Of a stretch of DNA of 64,000 nucleotides, positions 8,569 to 18,284 are shown piece after piece (position 1 is the first letter of the stretch; each line of letters begins with the position of its first letter). Below the pieces are notes generated by a model that was given only the letters and a program-made list of their open reading frames with translations, ran no database searches and was not told where the DNA came from. Origin of the DNA: Rhodopirellula baltica (GTDB lineage: Bacteria; Planctomycetota; Planctomycetia; Pirellulales; Pirellulaceae); NCBI GenBank assembly GCA_002901265.1, contig PPHI01000001.1, forward strand, positions 620,001-684,000, written 5' to 3'. A program made the translations under genes and the position numbers.

Positions 8569-10579
8569 TTAGACGTAGTATCCATAGTAGTAATAGTAGT
8601 AGTACTCGCTTGGCCCATAGGCGTAGACATCCGAGTAGTCGTAGTAGTCTCGATAGTCGTAGTTGTAGGCATCGTAATCCGGTTCATCACCGGTATCGTA
8701 TGGGTCATCATCTTGGTCGTCAGATATTCCGTTGACGGCCAATGAATAGTCGATACCAAGGTTGGCATTGCTTCCGCTTGAGATGGACGAAAATCGCAGG
8801 ATGTATTCACCTTCTTGCAGCCATGCCATTGCTGATCGAGTTACGTCAGAATTGGCTTGCACCACGAGTTTGATTTCTCGTGTGTGTGCGTCGTAGATAG
8901 TAAGACGCACGGACTGACCGGCGTCCGCGCCGATGCCCGCAAGGTCGAATCGAAAGAGTTTCGATTTCCACGCTTCCCAACGAATGAATTTATCAACGTC
9001 AGCATCGACGGTGCCATCGGAAAGGTGGTGCATCGTCGCGGCTGCGTTGTCGAATTCGGCAACCGTGATGTAGTTGCCAACACTGACGCTGGAACTGGTG
9101 TCGACACTGACGCGTATGTAGTAATCTTCAGACGCTTGTGGCGAAGCGACTTCGATACTGATGGTGCCGTCGGCACGTACACGCCCGGCGGTGCGACCGG
9201 TGTCCCCGTCGAATCGACCACCTGCATGTTCAAACTCGGCGAATCAATCCCGACAGCGGAAAGATGCACGATCAGCTTTCCAGAAACATCGCTCGGTGCC
9301 GTGATCTTGTAATAGTCGACATCATTCGCTGACGACACAGACGCTTCGAACTCGTATCTCGAATCGAGCGTCGGTTGCGACGTCAATGCGTTCGCGTTCG
9401 CAAGGATATCGTCTTGGCCAGATTCGAAATCTGCCATGTCGAAACCGGCAAACAGCGCGTCGGCTCCACTATCGTAAGGGCTGCGCAGTAAATCGCTCGC
9501 CCGTGTCGCGGCGTCACGGTAGTCGACTTCGAGAAAGAAGTCGCCTACCGAATAGATGTCGCTGGTGTCGGCCGGAGAAACTCGGATGTAAAGTTCACTT
9601 TGTCCGGTGATTCCGCTGATCGTCAGTTCGTTGTCATTGTCGAACACGGAATTGGCGATGTCAGTGGCAAGAACACTGCCAGAGGCATCGAGTACTTCTA
9701 ATTGCGATTTCACGAGGCTGACGCCAGCGGCGCGAATCCTGACTGTGACTTCGTTCGCGTTGGCGACGGGGACAATTTATAGACATCGATGTCCTGGCCG
9801 TCGTTCAGGCTTCCGCGGGTCCGCAAAACCTGTGACGCGGGATCAAAATCACCGGGCGTTTCAAGCAGGGTTGCGACTTGAACTTGACCGTTGTCGACGA
9901 GTTCATAGGGGTCGACACGATGTCCATACAAAGCTTGAATTGCCGCTACGTCTTCCTGAGCGAGGGATCCCTTGGGAGCTGTGTATTGGCCGAACATGAC
10001 AGACCATGTCATATCGTTGTCTGGTACGCCAAGCGTGTTGCCCGTTTCATGTAAAAACAAGCTGAATAGATCACGGTCGTTTGGCTCGATCGTCGCGGGA
10101 TCGGGGGCGATTCCGTCTTGCCAATCGTGGTAAGTAAACGTTTGATTGGAATTGAGTAACAGGTCGCCCGAGTGTGTACCGGCCATCGCCTGAAATGGGA
10201 TGCTGCTGGCGACCAAGCCTGATTGTGGAAATGCACCGATGCGAAATTCGCCGAAGCGTGGGTCGCCCACGGTCAGCCCGGGTGTACCGAAACGGAGGTC
10301 AAAATCGTTGCGCAAGCCGACATTAAAACCGGAATGGATCGACCAGGTTTGGTAAGCCCGCAGCAACAGTTCTTGCCAGTCTTGTCGTGCGGCAACTTGA
10401 TCGAGCAGGCTGTCAATTTCGTTTTCGCCGTGGCCGATCGCGACGCCGTCAGCGGGGAAGCTGATGGTCAATTCGCGTTCATTGGGCCAAGCTTCTCCGA
10501 AAGTGGTTAACAGTCGCCGTTGTTCAAGGCTTTCGAGTTTGATTTGCGAGTAACGATTCTTCTTCGTTGTGCGATGCAT
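8569..10579 (-). CDS. Secreted matrixin-like protease family protein with Tyr-rich tail, two frameshifts
   Basis: Three frames make one protein of about 670 aa: 10579-9770, about 9770-9190, and about 9190-8569. I chose the ATG at 10579 because AAGGAAG lies 6 nt before it; the frame also reaches a TTG at 10606. The N-terminus carries SQIKLESLEQRRLLT, the LExLExRxLL motif of planctomycete exported proteins. Residues of about 25-250 resemble matrixin metalloproteases, but the zinc site reads HETGNTLGVPD instead of HExxHxxGxxH. Beta-rich domains with calcium-type spacing follow (DIDVYKL…, DVDYYKI…), resembling pre-peptidase C-terminal domains. The last 45 residues are Asp/Tyr rich and end in a run of tyrosines. 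The first shift falls in a GGGG run at 9768-9771, the second near 9180-9195; each is repaired by one extra base. It may be a real pseudogene or undercalled sequence. Confidence 0.75.
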
Positions 10580-10651
10580 GGTTGGCTTCCTTGTCGTTCG
10601 CTGCAAAAGCGTTGATAAGCGGAGGTGCGGCAGTCGGGTAAATCAGGGCTT

Positions 10652-13600
10652 TCAGTCTGGATCGAAGTCAGAGCCGGATTCAGAAACGCGTCGATTTGAG
10701 TTGCCCAGGAATTTTCGGATCGTCTCGAATTCTTCGGTGTCACGAATCGATTGGAGGTCTTCATCGGATTCGAGTTTTTCAGCCGGATAACCGTGTTTGA
10801 CAGCTTCTGTCAAAAGGCTAATCGCACGTCGGCGATTCATCGGCCGGCCGATCACCGCATGGATACAGGCGGCTTGGTACATCGTCCTCGGGGAGTTGGG
10901 CGGATCCATCGCCTTCTTGGTGTAGGCCAACGCTAGATCGTGGATGCCTTCACGCAGGTAAGCGAGTCCGATGCTGATTAACACCCGTTCGTCGTAGGGG
11001 CGAATGTCGAGGAGAATTTTGTAATTTGCGATCGCATCTTGATAGCGATGCAAGTACGTCGCTTGTGTCCAGGCAAGTTGCAATCGAGCGTGTGCACTGG
11101 AAGGATTGATTTTGAGTGCTGATTCAAAGTCAGCGAAGGCAAGTTCATAACGCTCGCGTTTGATGTTGGCGAGCCCACGCGTTAGCAGGTTGTCCAAATC
11201 ATTGCATTCGAGCTTGAAAGCTGTTTCAAGGCTTTGCTCTGAAAGCTCGTCATCGCCAAGCAATTGATAGTTGCGACTGGCTTGCAAGTGGGGGCGGATA
11301 CGATCGGGGGCAAGCCTTGCCGCTTCAAGAAAACTCTCCAGCGAAGGTTTCAGTTGTCCTTGGTCACGTAGGACATAGCCGAGGTAATACCAGGCGGCCG
11401 AATTGGTTGGAATGAGCTCGATGGCTCGTCGAAAGTCACGCTCTGCCGCTGATTTTTGGCCCAAACGGTAGTGGCAGCGTCCGCGGAGCACGCAGAGTTC
11501 GGCCGAATTTGGCGCTCGTTCCAGCGACTGCGTGAACGACAACTTCGCTTGGTCGAATTGTTCATCCTGAAATTGGGCCCGTCCTAGAAGTGTCCAGCGA
11601 AGCGCCGACGGAACGGTGTCGCGGTCGGCAAGAATCGCTAGCAGGTCAGAAGCCGAACTATAGTCCCCAATCGAAAGCAAACGAACCGCGTCGAGATAAA
11701 CTTCCGTGTCGGTTTGGGCGGGGACCGTGATCGCGTCTAATTCGAGCATCACTTGTCTCTCGATATCGTCGACAAGACGCGCACGCTGTGATTGCAAGTA
11801 GAGCTTCGCGCGTGATGCGGAGTCGCCGTCGAGGTAGTCAGCGATGGTGATCAGCTGATCCAGGCTGTTAAGGTCTGTTTCGTCGATACCCTGAAGTGAT
11901 TTTTGCTTCCAGAGATTGTTTTGTTCGAGGATTGCCAAGTGAACGGTGAAGATTAGCAGGCTGTCTCTTGCTTTTTGCTGTTGCGTCGCTGGCAACGCAT
12001 GAACCATCTGTTCGATTTCGTCTGAGCTTGAAAGCTTGAACGTCTCGAACAACGCAAGTCCACGCTCGATGCTTTCGACATCTTGACGGCCCGGATCCGT
12101 CATTACTTCGGCAAGGTAGTCACTCGATGCCTCATAGAAATTCGCGAATCGATGCTGGCCGTCGAGACGGTCAATCGTTTTCTTGCTGTTCTGTAGTGCA
12201 ATCGAAACGGGAACCAGTAATGCCAGAATCAAGACGAATGCGATTGATGCAGACAGTAGTTGGGGATGCCGCCGGGTCCACTTTTTGAACTTCCACCCGA
12301 TGGGCTCGTCGGTGTGTGCTAAGGATCGACGGTCTTGTTCGCGGACCAGGTCAACATGTAATTCGTCCGCACTTGCATAGCGTTGCTCTGACGCGAAACA
12401 GAGGCAGCGATCAATGATCGAACGCAAACCGGGTGTGACTGTGTCGTTCGCATCCCAACGCGGTGAAGACTTTCGGTCGGCAACCGCTGGTGCCAAATCA
12501 ATTTCGGCAATCGAGTTCGGTGTCGCATAGGGAAGACGGCTGGTGACGAATTCGTACATCATCACACCGAGCGAATAAATGTCCGATGTCGCATCGGGCT
12601 GGTCACCGGCGCCCATCAATGCGCGGAGCATTTCCGGAGACATGTATGGCAACGTTCCACCGGCCCGTCGGTGTGTTTTTTGCCCGATAGTTTGTGAAAG
12701 GTTGAAATCGAGCAGCGCCGGTTCGCCATCATTTCGAACCAGAACGTTGCTGGGTTTCAAATCGTTGTGCAATATCCCACGCACGTGTGCATGGGAAAGT
12801 GCCCCGGCAAGGCGCGAGAAAATGGAGATCGCTAATTCATCGCAATCGAGTGACTTGAAACGTTCCAACGGCCGTGTGGCGTTCACTTCGTCTGCCGCAG
12901 GAATTCGCGGGAACATTGCCAGCGGCAACTGAGTTTCGTCGTCGACCACCATGACTTTGGTGTCTTGGATTCTCGCTTCGACAGTTCCGACCAAGCTTTC
13001 GCCACTACGTTGTGACGTTTCGGTGCGATTGCTTAAGAAATCTGCCAGTGTGACGCTGCCCGCGTAGGGCATGCAGATCACCGTTCGTGAGAGCACTCGG
13101 TGACTGGAGTAGATCGGAACAATGTTTGTATGTTGCAGAGTCGCCATCCGTTCGGGTTCTGCAAGCGTGTCTCCGACGATTTTCAGGACGACATATCGAT
13201 CGGCGAGTTCCGATTGGTTGGCAAGGTAAACGTGGCTGAACGCACCACTCCCAATTTGCTGAACCAACTGGAATCCGATCGAGGCGAGTTCGGCTTGGAA
13301 GGCGGCGTCTTCGTTGGGATTCGTACGTAGTTCGTCGAGTTGACGTTGAACGTCCTGGCGTCTCGCCGACCGTGCGAGGTCTTGAAACCAAGGCTCGCTA
13401 CGAACTCCCGGTAAGTCTTTCCATCTCGTAACCGTTACGGGATAGCCCATGGCTGAGCGCGCACGGAAATCTTCGAAAGCGATTTCGGCGATACAGTCCG
13501 GCCTATCTTGGAGAAGATCAAATCGATCGAGGTATTGAGCGAGCTCAATCGTGTCGCCGCTTTCATATCGAAGTTCGATGTCAATCCGAATTAGCTCTGC

Positions 13601-13735
13601 TATCGCATCGTGGTCATCGCTCAAACCATAACGGGCAACCAAGTCTTCGATCGTTGCGGTCGAATTTGGCGTCCACGAGGCTTCGAATTCGTCGATTGCT
13701 TCATCAAGCCTGTCGAAGGTGCCTCGATTAATCAT
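10652..13735 (-). CDS. Membrane Ser/Thr protein kinase with C-terminal TPRs
   Basis: 1027 aa, starting with ATG at 13735. A regulatory N-terminus of about 150 residues precedes a Hanks-type kinase domain (GSGAFSHVYLAN glycine loop, VVLKIVG lysine, HNDLKPSNVLV catalytic loop, GGTLPYMSPEM activation segment, DIYSLGVMMYEFV). HND replaces HRD, and DFN replaces the metal-binding DFG motif. A transmembrane helix (LLSASIAFVLILALLVPVSI, about residue 490-512) separates the cytosolic kinase from an outer region with many TPRs (about 640-1000). It lies downstream of the ECF sigma gene on the same strand, the usual sigma/kinase pairing of planctomycetes, where the kinase is thought to be part of the sensory circuit. 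The signal and substrates are unknown. Confidence 0.9.
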   Translation of the reverse strand: MINRGTFDRLDEAIDEFEASWTPNSTATIEDLVARYGLSDDHDAIAELIRIDIELRYESGDTIELAQYLDRFDLLQDRPDCIAEIAFEDFRARSAMGYPVTVTRWKDLPGVRSEPWFQDLARSARRQDVQRQLDELRTNPNEDAAFQAELASIGFQLVQQIGSGAFSHVYLANQSELADRYVVLKIVGDTLAEPERMATLQHTNIVPIYSSHRVLSRTVICMPYAGSVTLADFLSNRTETSQRSGESLVGTVEARIQDTKVMVVDDETQLPLAMFPRIPAADEVNATRPLERFKSLDCDELAISIFSRLAGALSHAHVRGILHNDLKPSNVLVRNDGEPALLDFNLSQTIGQKTHRRAGGTLPYMSPEMLRALMGAGDQPDATSDIYSLGVMMYEFVTSRLPYATPNSIAEIDLAPAVADRKSSPRWDANDTVTPGLRSIIDRCLCFASEQRYASADELHVDLVREQDRRSLAHTDEPIGWKFKKWTRRHPQLLSASIAFVLILALLVPVSIALQNSKKTIDRLDGQHRFANFYEASSDYLAEVMTDPGRQDVESIERGLALFETFKLSSSDEIEQMVHALPATQQQKARDSLLIFTVHLAILEQNNLWKQKSLQGIDETDLNSLDQLITIADYLDGDSASRAKLYLQSQRARLVDDIERQVMLELDAITVPAQTDTEVYLDAVRLLSIGDYSSASDLLAILADRDTVPSALRWTLLGRAQFQDEQFDQAKLSFTQSLERAPNSAELCVLRGRCHYRLGQKSAAERDFRRAIELIPTNSAAWYYLGYVLRDQGQLKPSLESFLEAARLAPDRIRPHLQASRNYQLLGDDELSEQSLETAFKLECNDLDNLLTRGLANIKRERYELAFADFESALKINPSSAHARLQLAWTQATYLHRYQDAIANYKILLDIRPYDERVLISIGLAYLREGIHDLALAYTKKAMDPPNSPRTMYQAACIHAVIGRPMNRRRAISLLTEAVKHGYPAEKLESDEDLQSIRDTEEFETIRKFLGNSNRRVSESGSDFDPD

Positions 13736-13928
13736 CCGGTGAGCCTAGTCCAAAATCAGGGATAAACCTGGGCCAGCGATTACGCGGCGGGCCGAACCAT
13801 TCCTATCTTGGGTGGAGCAGCAAACCCGCGAATCGCCCGCCAGCGAATTTAGAAAAAAGGTGCAAACGTTGAGATATTCGTTCGCCCGCAAAAGAGTGTG
13901 TCGCCAGGATTCGCCACCGCAGCAATTG

Positions 13929-14495
13929 CTATTCAGAGAGTAACTGCTCCGCCAATTGTTCGCGACTTCGTTGAAGGCTGCGTTCTATCGTCCGGCGGCT
14001 GCGGTTTGTTTTTTGGTGAATCTCTTCGATGCTGTGGCCAGCGATTCGCAAGGTTAAGATCTCACGATCGATCGGCCGGAGCGATTCAAGTGACTCGCGA
14101 ATGCAGATTTCCAAAAACTCCATCGATGTCTGGTCAATAGAGTCTTTGATGCCATCTGATGCCGCCTCCAGTGAAACGTTTCGGCTGATGTCTCGACGTT
14201 GGCGAGTATGGTGGTTCGCCTGGTTGGTTAATTTGCGAACCGCGATTACGGCCAGCAAATTCCAGAGCGTCGATCCGGGCGGCGCGTCATAGTTGCCCGA
14301 TTGCATCCCGCGAAAGACGCTTTTAAAGACGGACTGAACGATGTCTTCCGGCTCGGTGACCACGCCGATCTTGGTTCCGATTTTTGATCGTACCAAACCG
14401 AATACTCGACGCGCATATCGGTCATATAGGATCGAAGCCGCTTGCTCATTGCCATCACGAACCGCAACCACCAGCGATCGGTCGGTTGAAGTCAT
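13929..14495 (-). CDS. ECF-type RNA polymerase sigma factor
   Basis: 188 aa from the ATG at 14495 (MTSTDRSLVVAVRDG); a GTG at 14522 would add nine residues. Sigma region 2 is visible as ASILYDRYARRVFGLVRSKI…EPEDIVQSVFKSVFRGM, and region 4 as LRPIDREILTLRIAGHSIEEIHQKTNRSRRTIERSLQRSREQL, a helix-turn-helix for the -35 element. It belongs to the planctomycete-expanded ECF groups that are encoded beside Ser/Thr kinases rather than beside a classical anti-sigma factor. Here the kinase lies 193 nt downstream. Target promoters cannot be read from the sequence. Confidence 0.9.
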   Translation of the reverse strand: MTSTDRSLVVAVRDGNEQAASILYDRYARRVFGLVRSKIGTKIGVVTEPEDIVQSVFKSVFRGMQSGNYDAPPGSTLWNLLAVIAVRKLTNQANHHTRQRRDISRNVSLEAASDGIKDSIDQTSMEFLEICIRESLESLRPIDREILTLRIAGHSIEEIHQKTNRSRRTIERSLQRSREQLAEQLLSE

Positions 14496-15086
14496 GTCGG
14501 TAGTGGGTAAGGCTGGATCCACTGTAACTATCGAGGCTTAATGGCGTTCGAAGCAGACGTTCATCGTCAATTTGGTAGTTCGACGATAGCCTTGATTGTC
14601 TTCGGCTCAAGCAAACCACCCGCGCAATTTATCTCACGAACCGATGTTTTTTTTCGAATTCTCGTGACAAATCTCACGATCATCAGCTCTCGGAAGCTGT
14701 TTTGTGCCCCCCGAAATTGCTGTTTGAAGATGCGGACCTTCGGATTCGTCCGGCTGGCTGCTAAGAGACTCGGTCGACAAGTCAGCAAAAAAGAAAAGCC
14801 GGACACGTCCGCAATTCTCTACTGCACGAGTAGAGCTGCCCCATTACGGTCGTGCCCGGCGGTCTTGAAAATGCTTCTCTTCAAGGAACGACAAGGCCAA
14901 GCAATGAGCAGGCACAGCGTGGAGAAGAGCCTGGACGCTAGATCACTTCGCATGTATCCGACACGGAAGTGTTCACTTGCAGTGCCTGGCTCGCTGCTTG
15001 TCTTGCAGAAAAGGAGAGCAACAAGACCCGCCGGAGACCGCCATGGTTTTCAGTGGGTTTTTGAATAGTTTTTACTCCGCGTCGAT
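14496..15086. other. Intergenic region without a convincing gene
   Basis: About 590 nt between the ECF sigma gene and a secreted protein gene. A 175-codon plus-strand frame (14541-15068) crosses it, but its composition is unlike a protein (Arg/Ser/Cys rich, no domain, no ribosome site). Small hairpins occur (cggac/gtccg near 14800; ctctact/agtagag near 14815-14835). I see no tRNA or recognised RNA family. The promoter of the sigma gene must lie at its left end, but no clear -35/-10 pair stands out. Confidence 0.4.
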
Positions 15087-15854
15087 TCATAGACGTTGAA
15101 GCAATGCCCCAACGATCGCACGGCGAATTTCGTCGCCGGCAGAAACGTTGGTCTCTGCTCGCCGGTAACGATTGTCATGGCGTTGGAAACCCTCCGAATG
15201 GGATCGTCGATTCACGGAAGACGAAGGGTGGCTGTGTGAGGGGGGCGTCACTACCTGTGAACGGTAGAATGTTCCGTGGTGGTTCGAGGGTTGGTCAAAT
15301 CGTGATGGCATCCGTGGAGGGACGCTGATTTGAAGCTCAACTCGATTCCCATTGAGACGATTGGGAACTGCTGGACGAAAGGACGTCTGTGATCGTGAAA
15401 CGATCGCGGGAGTGACGCAACTTGTTGGGTGAATCGCAGATTCGAAGTTTCGAAACTCTGCAGCTAAGTGCGACATCCGCAAACTGACCACTTGCCAGCT
15501 TGCTTCTAACCGCGAGCAATGAGGGTACCGATGGCTTTCAAAGAACGTTTGTTGGACTTGGAAGTGCAGCGCTTCGGTTGTCGCAAATTGTTCGAACAAT
15601 CGTTCCGGTCGGCGTGTGTCGCGCGAGGCCGATCGCAAATCACTGGTGCTGTCTTCCAAGTCATCCACCAAACGCTCGTCACACCGCTCGACAAAGTCTT
15701 CGCGAAGCACCAATCGTTCGAAGTCACAGACCGCGTCACGGTAGTCGTCGGCCGCTCCGTAGAGTGGCGAATCATGTCCTGCAAAAGCTGCAGGGGCTGC
15801 AGACACCAGGACGAGGCAGACGATCGAGGCGATGGATTTGGTGGTGTGAATCAT
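15087..15854 (-). CDS. Secreted protein of unknown function
   Basis: 255 aa from the ATG at 15854, preceded by GGAG about 8 nt upstream; the frame extends to 15905, but the signal peptide begins at this ATG. The N-terminus (MIHTTKSIASIVCLVLVSAA, then PAAFAG) is a typical Sec signal with a cleavage site near residue 25. The mature part is helical and charged, with regularly spaced His, Arg and Cys (DAVCDFERLV, HYPHCSRLEA-like segment, LRMSHLAAEFRNFESAIH). It turns into a low-complexity Pro/Ser/His/Arg tail and a short conserved-looking end (DEIRRAIVGALLQRL). The pattern resembles small secreted helical proteins common in Pirellulaceae, but I do not recognise a named family. It stands alone between the sigma gene and divergent lpxD. 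Confidence 0.65.
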   Translation of the reverse strand: MIHTTKSIASIVCLVLVSAAPAAFAGHDSPLYGAADDYRDAVCDFERLVLREDFVERCDERLVDDLEDSTSDLRSASRDTRRPERLFEQFATTEALHFQVQQTFFESHRYPHCSRLEASWQVVSLRMSHLAAEFRNFESAIHPTSCVTPAIVSRSQTSFRPAVPNRLNGNRVELQISVPPRMPSRFDQPSNHHGTFYRSQVVTPPSHSHPSSSVNRRSHSEGFQRHDNRYRRAETNVSAGDEIRRAIVGALLQRL

Positions 15855-16210
15855 TCGTGATCTCCGAAGCGGTTCGTGCTCGCCCGGCGTCATTGCGGAC
15901 GTCAAATTTGGATTGGGTAACGGCGTTAGACCTATGCACCGCTTGTGCCAACAACAGTGGAGATTCTTTAAGTGCCTTTATGGCAATGGTTTACGCAGAT
16001 GTGTTCGAACGTTGTGAATCTTTGGTGTGGTCAGGATGATCCGTTTTTCGGTAGGCGCGCATTCATTTGGACGTCAGTGGTCGGTGGCAACGATCGCGAG
16101 CCTGCCCAGGTCTCCAGGTTCCGTGTTCATTTCTCTTGTCATCAAATCGCCTCACCCGCTATTCTTGCCAGTGGTCTGAAAACAGAAGCAACAGCGAAAA
16201 GGAAGTCGCC
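15855..16210. other. Divergent intergenic region upstream of lpxD
   Basis: 356 nt between the secreted-protein gene and lpxD. It must contain both divergent promoters. The lpxD frame is open back to 16067, but that stretch does not look like protein. I see no repeat, hairpin or RNA gene in it. Confidence 0.4.
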
Positions 16211-17290
16211 ATGGCAATTCGATTGGACGAGCTCAGCCAACTGGTTGAAGGTACCTTGCATGGTGATGGTGCCTTGATCTGCCAGGGTGCAAATCCGTTG
16301 GACCTCGCCACCGAAGCAGAGATCACCTTGGTCGTCCAGCCTGTCGGAGAGATCGGACCCATCACCGCGTTGGCGGTTGTCACGAAGGCGCGTCTCGAAA
16401 ATTGCGATCGTCCGCAAATCATTGTCGATCAACCGCACGCTGCATTTGCTCGGATCGTCGCCCACTTCCGGCCCCCCATCACGACCAATTTGCCCGGTGT
16501 TGGAGTCGATTCGAACGCCAAGATCGCCAGTTCAGCGAAGGTGCATCCGACAGCGACGATCTGTCGTGACGTCGTCGTCGGCGAGCGAACGCTGATCATG
16601 CCCGGCGTTGTGGTGATGCCCGGATGCCGCATTGGTAACGACTGTGTGTTGCATCCTCACGTCACTCTCTATTCACACACACAGATTGGTGATCGTGTTG
16701 TCATCCACGCAAGTTCGACGATTGGCGCGGACGGATTCGGTTATCGATTCGAAAATGGTCGGCACATGCCGGCCAGTCAACTTGGGTATGTCGAAATTGA
16801 ATCGGACGTTGATGTTGGTGCTGGCGTCACCATCGATCGTGGCACCTATGGCGCGACACGGATCGGTCAAGGAACCAAGATCGACAACCAAGTCATGATT
16901 GCACACAACTGCCAGATCGGGCGGCACAATCTGATCTGCAGCCAAGTCGGTATCGCAGGGTCCTGCAGCACCGGTGATCACGTGATCTTGGCCGGGCAGG
17001 TCGGTTTAAAAGACCATATCAAACTTGGCGACGGAACCATCGTTGGCGCAAAAGCTGGCGTGATGGACGACTGCGAAGGCGGCCAGGTTTACTTGGGTGC
17101 TCCCGCGATGCCTCAACGTGATCAAATGCAAATCTTCGCGCTCCAGCGCAAGCTGCCTGACATGCGGCGCGAACTCAAGTCCTTGAAAAAGCAGTTGGCC
17201 GAATTGACTGCACAGCTTCGCGAGCTGACCGATGGCAGTGACGCGGACGATCACGCTAGCTCTCGTGTCGTCAACGAGCGTGCTGCCTAG
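16211..17290 (+). CDS. lpxD: UDP-3-O-acylglucosamine N-acyltransferase
   Basis: Third enzyme of lipid A synthesis. It transfers a 3-hydroxyacyl chain from acyl carrier protein to UDP-3-O-acylglucosamine, acting as a cytosolic trimer. I chose the ATG at 16211 (359 aa) because AAGGAAG lies just upstream and the protein then begins MAIRLDELSQLVEGTLHGDG, the family's uridine-binding N-domain. The left-handed beta-helix follows as hexapeptide repeats (GVVVMPGCRIGNDCVLHPHV…IGDRVVIHASSTIGADGFGY). The catalytic histidine is in MIAHNCQIGRHN. The tail is a coiled coil (LKSLKKQLAELTAQLREL), longer than in Escherichia coli. The stop is 4 nt before lpxI, so the two genes form an operon. Confidence 0.93.
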   Translation: MAIRLDELSQLVEGTLHGDGALICQGANPLDLATEAEITLVVQPVGEIGPITALAVVTKARLENCDRPQIIVDQPHAAFARIVAHFRPPITTNLPGVGVDSNAKIASSAKVHPTATICRDVVVGERTLIMPGVVVMPGCRIGNDCVLHPHVTLYSHTQIGDRVVIHASSTIGADGFGYRFENGRHMPASQLGYVEIESDVDVGAGVTIDRGTYGATRIGQGTKIDNQVMIAHNCQIGRHNLICSQVGIAGSCSTGDHVILAGQVGLKDHIKLGDGTIVGAKAGVMDDCEGGQVYLGAPAMPQRDQMQIFALQRKLPDMRRELKSLKKQLAELTAQLRELTDGSDADDHASSRVVNERAA

Positions 17291-17294
17291 TGCA

Positions 17295-18260
17295 ATGGAA
17301 CGTAACGTCAAACGCCAAAGCTACGGACGAGATCTGGTGCGAAGTTTCTTTTCACGCGGGATGTTGGCTTCCGAAGGCCAGCCCAAACCCGTCGGACTGA
17401 TCGCCGGCTGGGGCTCCTTTCCCGTGCAAGTTGCCGAAGAAATCGTTAGCGCCGGTGGGCGCGTTTGTTGCATCGCAATTACTGGTCATGCGAGTCCAGA
17501 GTTGGAATCGATTTGTGATCACGTCAAATGGTCTGGCGTCGGCAAGATCGGTGCCCATGTGCGGTACTTTCGTCGTCACGACGTACAGGACGTCACGATG
17601 GCAGGCAAGCTTTTTAAATCGGACTTGCTGTTCCAGGGCAGCGTCTGGATCAAGCACTTTCCCGACCTGACCGCGATCCGTACCTTTGGTCCTTGTCTGC
17701 TGGGAAAGCGTCGTGATTCACGCGACGACAGTTTGCTTTTGTCCGTGACCCGAACCTACGCCAGAAACAAAATGAACGTCTGCCCTGCAACCGATTTTGC
17801 ACCCGAGCTGTTGGTCAAGGAAGGTCAGCTCGCCGGAGCGCCATTGGATCAACGTGAACACCGTGATGCGGTGTCCGGCTGGAACGTTGCCAAGCAGATG
17901 GGAGGCATGGATATTGGCCAATCAATCACGATCAAAGACTCGACCGTTTTAGCCGTCGAGGCAGTTGAGGGGACCGATTCGTGCATCGAGCGAACTGGCC
18001 AGCTCTGCCGTCGCGGCGGATGGACATTGGTGAAGGTTGCCAAGCCGAACCAGGACATGCGGTTTGACGTGCCTACGATCGGCCCACAAACGATCGAAAG
18101 GGTGGCCGAAAACGGTGGCAAGACGATCGTCATCGAAGCAGGTATGACGATCTTGGTCGAACGTGACGAGACACTACGTCTCGCCAAAACACATGGGATC
18201 AAGATTGTCGCTCTCGACGCGGCGACGATCGAAAAGAGTCTTCGCAGCGAAGCCGCATAA
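17295..18260 (+). CDS. lpxI: UDP-2,3-diacylglucosamine pyrophosphatase, LpxI type
   Basis: LpxI (DUF1009 family) cleaves UDP-2,3-diacylglucosamine to lipid X and UMP, the step after LpxD and deacetylation by LpxC; it replaces the unrelated LpxH. Family sequence is clear throughout: VGLIAGWGSFPVQVAEEI, MAGKLFKSDLLF, DDSLLLSVTRTYARNKMNV, GGMDIGQSITIKDSTVLAVEAVEGTD and VKVAKPNQDMRFDVPTIGPQTIERV. The ATG at 17295 gives 321 aa; an upstream in-frame ATG at 17232 lies inside lpxD and is less likely. It is translated directly after lpxD (4-nt spacing) and ends 24 nt from the convergent DUF1080 gene. Confidence 0.92.
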   Translation: MERNVKRQSYGRDLVRSFFSRGMLASEGQPKPVGLIAGWGSFPVQVAEEIVSAGGRVCCIAITGHASPELESICDHVKWSGVGKIGAHVRYFRRHDVQDVTMAGKLFKSDLLFQGSVWIKHFPDLTAIRTFGPCLLGKRRDSRDDSLLLSVTRTYARNKMNVCPATDFAPELLVKEGQLAGAPLDQREHRDAVSGWNVAKQMGGMDIGQSITIKDSTVLAVEAVEGTDSCIERTGQLCRRGGWTLVKVAKPNQDMRFDVPTIGPQTIERVAENGGKTIVIEAGMTILVERDETLRLAKTHGIKIVALDAATIEKSLRSEAA

Positions 18261-18284
18261 CATGGCTTTCACGAAGCGTCTGCC

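Noticed and set aside
14541-15068. 175-codon plus-strand frame in an intergenic region
   Set aside because: Arg/Ser/Cys-rich, no ribosome site, no recognisable family.
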